This document shows positions 56,962 to 64,000 of a stretch of 64,000 nucleotides of DNA, piece after piece. The notes beneath the pieces were generated by a model, which was not told where the DNA came from, did not search any database, and worked only from the letters and a program-made list of their open reading frames with translations. A program made the translations under genes and the position numbers. Source of the DNA: Symbiodinium natans (taxonomy: Eukaryota; Sar; Dinophyceae; Suessiales; Symbiodiniaceae); assembly GCA_905221605.1 (NCBI GenBank), contig CAJNDS010002120.1, forward strand, positions 483,664 to 547,663, read 5' to 3'. Position 1 is the stretch's first letter; the number at the start of each line of letters is the position of its first letter.

Positions 56962-59882
56962 TCTACATCAACTGTACACTGCTACACTTGTGGGACGGAG
57001 CAGACAGGGCTAGTGACTAGTGTTGTGCGGTCGGAATGAGATTTTCCGAGGTTCCCGCCGCTTGCAGACCGTTCATACCACTCCAGAACTGGAAGCCGCG
57101 CAGGGACCTTACCAGCAGGGCTAGAATCTTCAAGTTCAGATACATTCTGATGATCTCTTGCGGCAGGATCGATCGCATGAATATGAAGTCGTCCTTCCCT
57201 CCCAAGGGTCTTAGTGCAGGAATGCAGCAATGCCTCCCAACACTGCCCAGGTACGAGTCACTGGCCAGGATCCCAGATGTCCCAGACGGGTGCTGAAAAA
57301 GAGCGCTGCGCGCTCTGAAGCCCAAGATGATATGCGCCAAGCCGCTCGTGCCATATTTTTTTCTGTGTCCAAGCCGAGCATCACCGAGCTTCGAAGGAAC
57401 GGCTGGATGGCCATGTCCAGAACCTTGAAACCAAGCGGTTCAAGGCCCGAGCGAGCCATTTTCAAGCAAGTGAGGGTCGTCGCCCAACGTTGCCACATGT
57501 TGCTGCTGGCAGATTCGATTCCTGGCTTTCGCCGCCGGTCCATCCACAATGCTGCTGGTGTTCGCGGCGTTCAGGTGCAAAGTGAGCAGCCTTGCGCCGT
57601 GCGTGAAACACAGACATTGCCAAGTCGTGACTCGCAGGGTTTGGTCGCGATCTGCAGCGTGCCCAGATCAGGGCGATTTCGATCGCACCGGGCATGCTGT
57701 CTTGCGTGGACATTGATTGTTGGATGGACTTGTTTCTCGAAGGCACGCGAGGATTCTGATCGAGCCGGTGTCCTGGAAGCTCGCCTGCTTTGAGTTAGAA
57801 TAGCTCGGAGGTTGTACTGTCATACTTTGGCTTTGGAAACTCTTTCTGCTGGAGACCTGTGCCATGTTGCTATGTGCTTTGAGCGCGGTAGACAAGGAGA
57901 TGTCGGCAAGCCTTGTAGAGAATGAAGAGCAACCCACAGCCATCGATGCATAGCAACTTGGACTCAGATTATCAGCTCCTTCCGCAATTCAGCTTTGCGT
58001 GCGCGCTGCGTGAAGAGTCGAAGGTGAGCCGTTCCGTGAGCCATTCGGCGCGAGTTGTGAGGGCCTGTCCTTGGCAACTAGCGCAGACAAGGGCTGCCGG
58101 GTCATGTCCCGGTGGCAAGTAGCAGCTTGTTTTAGGCTGCCTGGCCCTTTCACCCACTGCTGAGTGGTGAGGAGTGAAGGTCGGCGTCACAGAAGATGAC
58201 ACCAAGTCCAGGCAGCAGAACCTTTCTTGTGACGCGTCAACATGCCATGAGCTAACTCTATCTAGCTATGACATTTCTATTTTCTGATCTTTTTCTTCTG
58301 CCTCAATACCAAGGCGTGAGTCACACAGAATCAAAACGGGAGACGATCCTCTGATAATGTCGTGGTGCATCTGCTCGCTGAGGCATATCGGCAAGGGCAA
58401 GTGTCAACACTTGACCATTTATGCCGTCATGAGTTTGAGAGTCAGCTTGCCGATCTGCTTATCGCAGATGTTACTGCTGTAGCATGCCATGTGGTCTCAC
58501 GAAGGAGTCTAGCTGCGTTTACCAATCCAGTGCAAAGACCACTGCTCACTCTGGCCAGCATTTGGCCATCCGAATCTCAGCTGGAATTGCACGTGTCAGG
58601 CAGGCGGATGACGTTCATAGTGGTGATTTTCTCTTGTTCTGCAAATAATACTGTACCTGCCCGCAATGAACGTAGAAGCTGGTGTCTACCCATGGTGTTT
58701 ATACATAGGTTGCAACAGCATTCTACATCACTGGGCGCTCTAGCCCTCTGGACATCTGTCATGTGCCTGCACAAAGAACCCTCTTTGACACGTGAAGGGC
58801 GCATGGAACCAGGGAAAAGGTTTTGCATTCGGCAGGCAGTGGAAGGTGGAAGCGTAGTGTGCAAGCAAGAGCAAGTTTGATGCACCTGTTCCATAATCCT
58901 AAGCTCATCGAAGCTCCTCCCAAGCCGTGTGCATCTCTGCAGGGCGGTATTCAAGAGATTTTGGGATGCTCGGTTTCTCAGCTCAGGGGGCGCTCAGTCT
59001 CTGTTCGAAGGCAAGGCATTGGAGTTTCGAGGCTCCGGAGCCTTCAGGGTCCACCCGACCCTGACCTTGTAGGGTTTGTTTGTGGGGGGAAGCGGGCCGT
59101 GCATCCACAAATCCAGAGGCCGTCATGACTGCTCCAGCATGTCGGACCTTTCTGAAACGATCCGGCGTCACCCGACGCTTGCGCACCTTTCGCGCTCTGC
59201 ATCCTTCGCGCCTCTGCACCTTCCGCATCTTCTGCACTTGCCGCGCCACGCCCCGAGCAGGCAGGGGTAGCAGGAGGCAAAAGGACGCATGTGGGGCGCG
59301 CTAGGGTGGCACGGAGGGTGCAGGGTGGCGCAGAGAGCACGGCACGGAGGGGGGCGCAGGCGCAGCACTCCTTCAAGTGCACGAGCTCCCGTCTCAGCCA
59401 TTTCCTCTCGGCAACCTTCTGCACTGCTCATCTTTCGGTTTGTCAGGTGTGCGATGTAGTTAGGTGTTCATGGGTTGGTGAAGATGGCGGTGATGGGACC
59501 TGACGGCTGCATTCGCCCAAACCCACCATGGCCTTGGTGCGCCCGCAGATACTTGAAATAAGTAGCTACTCGTGTTGCAGCTGAAAGGGTCCTGGCTCGG
59601 ATGGAAGGAACATGTATGCACACGCTGCCGATGAGGGCATTGACTCCAGCCTCAGGGCGCAGTCTATACCGGGTTCACACCATGAGGTGCTTGCATGCTA
59701 CCTGTAGAACGCGCAACCGCTGCAAAACGCACCTCTGTGATAGTCCGGGTCTACATGCCTGATGACGTCGGTCGAAGACCAGTCCATCGCAGAGGGGGCC
59801 CCGCGCATCAAGCTGCTGGGCAGATGGCTTGCAGCTAGAGGTACTCGTAGAGTCGAAGTGGGTTTAGGGGTTGGGGTTTAGG
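56962..59882. other. Long stretch without confirmed exons
   Basis: Free of telomere-like arrays and MITEs, unlike its surroundings. Overlapping open frames occur on both strands at 57017-57943 (+ strand up to 187 codons, - strand several near 100), and a 172-codon + frame at 58362-58880. None has a motif I recognise; they could be a decayed element or exons of an unknown gene. Confidence 0.4.
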
Positions 59883-60080
59883 GTTTATGCGCCAGTAGCA
59901 TCAGCGAACCTTGGCAGTCAATGGAACAGCATCTTTGAATATGCTCGAAACCTTGATTTTTCGGGCTTGTTCCGGCTCAGGTTCGCTTGCCACGTTTCCG
60001 AAGATGCCGAGCAAAAGCTTGAGCCGCTCTTGTCGGAATTCCGCCGCCTTTGCGAGGCTGTGAGAAGAAAGTTCTTCAGG
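59883..60080 (+). CDS. Unrecognised exon, convincing coding
   Basis: SANLGSQWNSIFEYARNLDF, then SGLFRLRFACHVSEDAEQKL and EPLLSEFRRLCEAVRRKFF. Helical and charged. CAGGCT at the end may be a GC donor. Confidence 0.62.
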
Positions 60081-60097
60081 CTTTAGGCTTTGGGCTT

Positions 60098-60140
60098 TGG
60101 GTTTTGGGCTTTGGGCTTTGGGCTTTTGGCTTTAGGGTTT
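60098..60140. repeat. Strongly diverged TTTGGGC / TTTAGGG array
   Basis: Units read GGCTTTGGGCTTTGGG, an altered telomere-like repeat. Confidence 0.75.
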
Positions 60141-60185
60141 ACTTTCTTCCATCCTGTTTCCCTTCGTTCTGCGACGATTTTGCCA

Positions 60186-60340
60186 GGCACTTGCGGCGGC
60201 CGTGGTCCTTTTGGAAGAAACTGGGGCCGCCCCCGTGCTGCCAGATGGCCTTGTTGCTGGCAACTGCTCTGCGCTGCTCCGGGGCACATCTGAGGCGAGA
60301 ATCCCTCAAGCACAAGTTGGGGATTCGCCCGTTTAGTTTT
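60186..60340 (+). CDS. Unrecognised exon
   Basis: After TTTGCCAG: ALAAAVVLLEETGAAPVLPD, then GLVAGNCSALLRGTSEARIP. Another frame is open too, so the frame choice is inference. Confidence 0.48.
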
Positions 60341-60361
60341 AGAAGTTGTTTTTTTGAAAAC

Positions 60362-60511
60362 AGGGTCGATGCTGCTAAACCTGGGCCGGCCCTGGACAAT
60401 CCTCCCCGAAGTTTGTTTGGGGGCACTTTGAGCGTCTTTGGGCTCACCCAAGCTATTGCCCGCAGCGGTCAGCAGCAAGCTGATAGAACAGAATCTGTGC
60501 TCATTCAGTGA
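60362..60511 (+). CDS. Possible last exon of the same gene
   Basis: NRVDAAKPGPALDNPPRSLF, then GGTLSVFGLTQAIARSGQQQ and ADRTESVLIQ with TGA at 60509. Confidence 0.42.
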   Translation, partial: RVDAAKPGPALDNPPRSLFGGTLSVFGLTQAIARSGQQQADRTESVLIQ

Positions 60512-60525
60512 CCCACCCATGCTTC

Positions 60526-60735
60526 AGAAAAAAGGGGCTCCCAATGGAAACGGAAACGGTTGCCAAGAGGGGGTTTCCGAAGTTAGGGGTACCTTCTGAG
60601 GGTCCTTAGTATTAGGCAATCCTACTCCTTGGGGGACTCCAGCAGGGCGGGTTTCCGAAATGATGGGTACCTCATTGAGGTCCTTGTTATTGGGGAATCC
60701 TACTGTTTGGGGGGACTCTATAAGGGGTCCACCCA
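60526..60735. mobile_element. Two family D elements in tandem
   Basis: GGGTTTCCGAA-x-TxxGGGGTACC, AGGTCCTT, GGCAATCCTACT and TTGGGGGACTC occur twice about 85 bp apart. Confidence 0.75.
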
Positions 60736-60885
60736 ACCCTAAACCCTAAACCCTAACCCCTAACCCCTAAACCCTAAACCCTAAACCCTAAGCCCTAAGC
60801 CCTAAGCCCTAAGCCCTAAGCCCTAAACCCTAAATCCTAAACCCTAAACCCTAAACCCTAAACCCTAAACCCTAAACCCTAAACC
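60736..60885. repeat. Telomere-like array (CCCTAAA with CCCTAAG block)
   Basis: About 21 units, a run of five CCCTAAG in the middle. Confidence 0.95.
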
Positions 60886-60915
60886 GTCGTAAAGCGCCCA
60901 AGTTGCCTCGCAACA

Positions 60916-61000
60916 GGAGATGCTTCTTGTGAGCAGATCTGGCAAGGCGCCGAACTCAGGCTGCGAGCTCCCCTGCGGTTGTCCGTCTTGTGCGGCAGAG
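60916..61000 (+). CDS. TSP1-like exon (turn and middle)
   Basis: After CAACAG: GDASCEQIWQGAELRLRAPL, then RLSVLCGRA. Confidence 0.5.
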
Positions 61001-61029
61001 CCTTCAAAAAAAAGCCGTTGCTAGCTAAG

Positions 61030-61128
61030 GCCCTAACCCCTAAACCCTAAACCCTAAACCCTAAACCCTAAACCCTAAACCCTAAACCCTAAACCCTAAA
61101 CCCTAAACCCTAAACCCTAAACCCTAAA
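61030..61128. repeat. Telomere-like array (CCCTAAA)
   Basis: About 14 units. Confidence 0.96.
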
Positions 61129-61156
61129 CGCTCAGGATGCTGGCATGATGCCCAGT

Positions 61157-61262
61157 GAAGCGGACTTCGTGGCTGTTCAAGCCTTCGACTGGGAAGGATG
61201 GAGCTGCCACTTCTGCCCTGCAAAGCCCGGAGCAAGACCCACATCTGACACGTGCAGAACTT
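61157..61262 (+). CDS. TSP1 exon (start and turn)
   Basis: FVAVQAFDWEGWSCHFCPAK, then PGARPTSDTC. Confidence 0.68.
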
Positions 61263-61365
61263 ACGGGGTCTTCTGTTATGGGCAGCTATAATTTCGGTTG
61301 AGAGACAGCAGTTACAAGGATTAAGACCATGTAAACAACTTGGGCTCCAACCTGGTCCGCTAAAC

Positions 61366-61450
61366 CACGACACTGATCATTGGCGGCACGTATGCTGGCT
61401 GACGTGCCAGTGGCCAATCGAGGGACGTCCTTGCGGCAACGCGTTGTCTT
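61366..61450 (+). CDS. TSP1 exon (turn to GR-PC loop)
   Basis: DHWRHVCWLTCQWPIEGRPC, then GNA. Confidence 0.62.
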
Positions 61451-61539
61451 TGGCAATGAGGCGTTTGTCAACGCCTCGTTCCCAAACGAAACGTGCAAGC
61501 TGCGAAGCCTGTCGAACTAGTCCCGAAAAGCAACGCAGA

Positions 61540-61630
61540 AATCCTTGCGATCGTAGGCCTGCGACCCATCCGGAAGTGCAAGTGGCTAGTTCAACTTGCG
61601 TTAGAGAGTTGCGAGCTGCGAAGCTGATGT
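61540..61630 (+). CDS. Possible TSP1 exon (end)
   Basis: CDRRPATHPEVQVASSTCVR; cysteine spacing is loose. Confidence 0.35.
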
Positions 61631-61850
61631 GGGTAGTGTGTACAGCTTCATTTCTTTGGCTCCTGGTCGAACATCGATTCAATTGGCCAACCTTCTACTG
61701 AAGGTTTGCAAACGGTTACATCCCCGAGAGCTCTTGTATCGAGATCCCCAAAGTCAGGAGGCCCCCCGTCAGAACCGAGGTGTCCCGCCAGATGCCACCA
61801 CCTTGTCGGAGTAAAAAAAACCCAAGAGAGTAGAAGCTCAAAAGTTGCAG

Positions 61851-61955
61851 TAAACCCTAACCCTAAACCCAAAACCCCAAAATCCTAAACCCTAAACCCT
61901 AAACTCCTAAAACCCTAAACCCTAAACCCTAAAACCCTAAACCCTAAACCCTAAA
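61851..61955. repeat. Degenerate CCCTAAA array
   Basis: About 15 units with extra A insertions (CCCTAAAA). Confidence 0.9.
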
Positions 61956-62070
61956 TTCCAAGCCATGCCTTGCCCCAAGCCTGCCCCCATCAGGGGCTTG
62001 CTGGCACCGCAGCATGTAGCTGTGCGCTGGTCGGTCGGTCTGGGCAAAGTAGAAATCCTTGAGAGAGAGG

Positions 62071-62205
62071 GTGCTGACGAATGGATCTGGCTGGCCTAGG
62101 CCTTTGCACTGGGCTTGCCTCATGAAAGCAGCAACGACGTTTGCCTGGCTTGAGCGTCCTCTGGTGGCCCTACATGGACATGCTCTGGCTGAGAAGGACC
62201 GGGTG
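62071..62205 (+). CDS. Ankyrin-like exon
   Basis: LTNGSGWPRPLHWACLMKAA, then TTFAWLERPLVALHGHALAE. PLHWAC is ankyrin-type. Followed by a 14-C run near 62239. Confidence 0.5.
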
Positions 62206-62383
62206 AGTCCAAGGCATAGGGGAGCCCTGGGGTTACCCCCCCCCCCCCCCAGCGTTTTCAGGGAAATGTGGGAGTTAAGCAGTTCCGCACTTCCAGGTTC
62301 CCTCCTTTTATAAGCCTTAAACTTACATAAACCCTAACCGCAACTCTGCAGACTTCTCCATGATTTTCCATTCGCTTTTGTTT

Positions 62384-62720
62384 CCCTTCCCTTTCCCTTT
62401 CCTTTCCCTTTCTTTCCCTACCACTCCCTTCCACTCCCTTCCACTCCCTTCCACTCCCTTCCACTCCCTTCCACTCCCTTCCTTTCCCTTCCTTTCCCTT
62501 CCTTTCCCTTCCTTTCCCTTCCTTTCCCTTCCTTTCCCTTCCTTTCCCTTCCTTTCCCTTCCTTTCCCTTCCACTCCCTTCCACTCCCGTCCTTTCCCTG
62601 CCTTTCCCTGCCTTTCCCTTCCACTCCCTTTCACTCGCTTCCTTTCCCTTCCTTTCCCTTCCACTCCCTTTCTTTCCCTGCCTTTCCTGCCTTTCCCTGC
62701 CCTTCCCTGCCTTTCCCTTC
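62384..62720. repeat. CCTTTCCCTT / CCACTCCCTT decamer minisatellite
   Basis: More than 30 decamer units with blocks of the two variants. All six frames are open by composition. Confidence 0.97.
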
Positions 62721-62836
62721 TCTAGCCAGCTTTGGACATGCTTTGTTAAATTACCCATTTACTGCCATCAAGCTGCTCCGTGTCACGATCTGTGGACACG
62801 TCCCCCTGGACACGTTCTCTCCTCCCGCACCCTGCA

Positions 62837-62940
62837 GCAGCAGGAGGGCCTGGAGAAGGCCAAAGCGCTGAAGCTTCCCATCAGCCACGAGGAGACACTC
62901 TTCAGCACCCCGGAGGACCGGAAAACGGAGAGCAACAATT
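62837..62940 (+). CDS. Unrecognised exon
   Basis: After CCCTGCAG: QQEGLEKAKALKLPISHEET, then LFSTPEDRKTE. Good coding character. Confidence 0.55.
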
Positions 62941-63210
62941 ATTTTTTTTGCTGCTCGCGCCCAGCCTGTCGTCGGGAATATGTACTTTTAGAAATCAGAC
63001 ACTCAAGCCCTCGGATCTTCAAGATACGTACACAGACAGGGACCCAGCTTCGTCCGCCCTGCTCTCAAGTTCTTTGAACGAAATGGCTTCTCCATGTATA
63101 AACCGATCCCTTTTCCTGACCAGGCCCTCAGAAGCTCTCAGAAATCCTTGGAAGCTCATCCCTAAAGAGCCCCTGCAGACCCAGACAATCCATCCCCAAA
63201 AAACACAACC

Positions 63211-63247
63211 CGCCCCCCCCCCCCCCCCCCCAAAAAAAAAAAAAAAA
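63211..63247. repeat. Poly-C / poly-A homopolymers
   Basis: About 19 C directly followed by 17 A. Confidence 0.96.
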
Positions 63248-63660
63248 TGAACAAAACTCCTTGGAGTACCAAATCCGAGAGAATGCCGCAACATATGCTT
63301 GATGTGCCCAATCCCAGATGATCTTGCAGTGCCCATGTTTTCAACATATAGGTTTGAACCAGAATCGGGGAGCCTTAAAATGCTGACAGGGCAGTTTTTC
63401 TAAGTCTCACTGAGGCCTACAAAGACCTGACAGGTCTAGTGAGTTTGGCTGGCCAACTTTGTCTGTGCTTCTTGACAGATTCCAAATGGTTTTGCAGAAA
63501 CTGCGGAAATGAGTCTTTCGTCGTTTTCTCAATACGAAGCCTCTTCGGTTTCATTCAGTTCTGAGCCTCAGACCAAAACGGCAGGTCAATGAGGTTTGGG
63601 ATGCCACATATGAACACCCGTCCTCTGTAAGATCAGTTCTAAGCAAAGTTGTTGGGACAG

Positions 63661-63790
63661 ACTCCCGTGGCAGGACGTGGAAGCCCTGCTGGACCTGTTC
63701 CGAGACTTCCCGTGCCACCCAGAACCCATTGTATCCATTGCATGCTTGAACTTGACAATTTGCTTGACAAATGCTCCTTGCTGAAACTGA
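63661..63790 (+). CDS. Unrecognised exon
   Basis: After GGGACAG: LPWQDVEALLDLFRDFPCHP, then EPIVSIACLNLTICLTNAPC before TGA. Helical and hydrophobic; donor not placed. Confidence 0.45.
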
Positions 63791-63894
63791 CTGGATCTGG
63801 ACAGTTGCTCTACCAACGGCTTCAACGTTGCTGTGCAAATGACACGCAAGGAACAAATAGCATGATTTCAGTTACTGTCATCCTCTTGATCCAG

Positions 63895-64000
63895 GTATCC
63901 AGAGAACAAGGTGTTCATCCGCAGGGGTCATGGGCTGCATGCCCGCAAAGGAGCGGCTAACTACCTCTTTGCAGTTTGTGTAGCCGTTGGGGAACATGCC
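63895..64000 (+). CDS. Unrecognised exon, runs off window
   Basis: After TTGATCCAG: YPENKVFIRRGHGLHARKGA, then ANYLFAVCVAVGEHA. Strong coding character; continues beyond base 64000. Confidence 0.6.

Noticed and set aside
57211-57943. Reverse-transcriptase (LINE-like) remnant on the - strand
   Set aside because: Composition suggested it, but no catalytic motif or consistent frame was seen.
62258-62758. 166-codon - strand frame rich in G, K, R and E
   Set aside because: Translation of the decamer minisatellite.

Overview
This is nuclear DNA from a dinoflagellate, most likely a Symbiodiniaceae-type alga. Five things point there: plant/alga-type telomere heptamers (TTTAGGG / CCCTAAA) scattered through the whole interior; coding sequence cut into very short exons with AG acceptors and partly non-GT (GC) donors; tryptophan-rich tandem PPR proteins; relict spliced-leader-like (DinoSL) sequence upstream of an intronless gene; and a low gene content rich in microsatellites. 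The assignment is inference from sequence only. Exon edges below are estimated from reading frame, domain consensus and nearby AG/GT/GC, so each may be off by several bases.

Region 1 (about 0.47-39.2 kb, + strand): dozens of short fragments, each encoding one piece of a thrombospondin type 1 (TSP1) repeat. Pieces are the W-x-x-W-x-x-C start, the basic R-x-R-x-V middle with GG-x-x-C, or the C-x-x-x-x-C end. Together they look like one very large gene, or a row of related genes, for a secreted or cell-surface multi-TSP1 protein. Introns hold telomere-like arrays, hairpin (MITE-like) elements and microsatellites. Two genes with long uninterrupted frames sit inside this region on the same strand: an unrecognised 491-residue membrane/secreted protein (7308-8783), preceded by a spliced-leader relic, and a protein with a C-terminal J domain (16196-17362). 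Around 35.5-38.9 kb the fragments encode an unrecognised non-TSP1 domain before a last TSP1 unit.

Region 2 (about 40-48 kb, + strand): exon fragments encoding ankyrin repeats, then a hydrophobic membrane-spanning segment, then a basic/acidic presumably cytoplasmic tail. This is a candidate ankyrin-repeat membrane protein, or the 3' part of a TSP1-ankyrin protein.

Region 3 (48.4-51.8 kb, + strand): two PPR genes. The first is one uninterrupted frame. The second can be reconstructed across at least three exons whose junctions fall inside PPR units. They probably act in organelle RNA metabolism.

Region 4 (about 52-64 kb): a degenerate spliced-leader relic, a poorly resolved stretch, a second run of TSP1 exons (55.0-57.0 and 60.9-61.5 kb), another ankyrin-like exon (62.1 kb), and several convincing but unrecognised exons, the last open at the window end.

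Dispersed repeats: at least four small inverted-repeat families (called A-D here), about 70 telomere-like arrays in both orientations, two blocks of a degenerate ~30-bp minisatellite, and long CAG/CGG, CTG, ATATC, CCTTT, GA/GAA and homopolymer tracts. Several arrays and elements are flanked by direct repeats, so they arrived by insertion.
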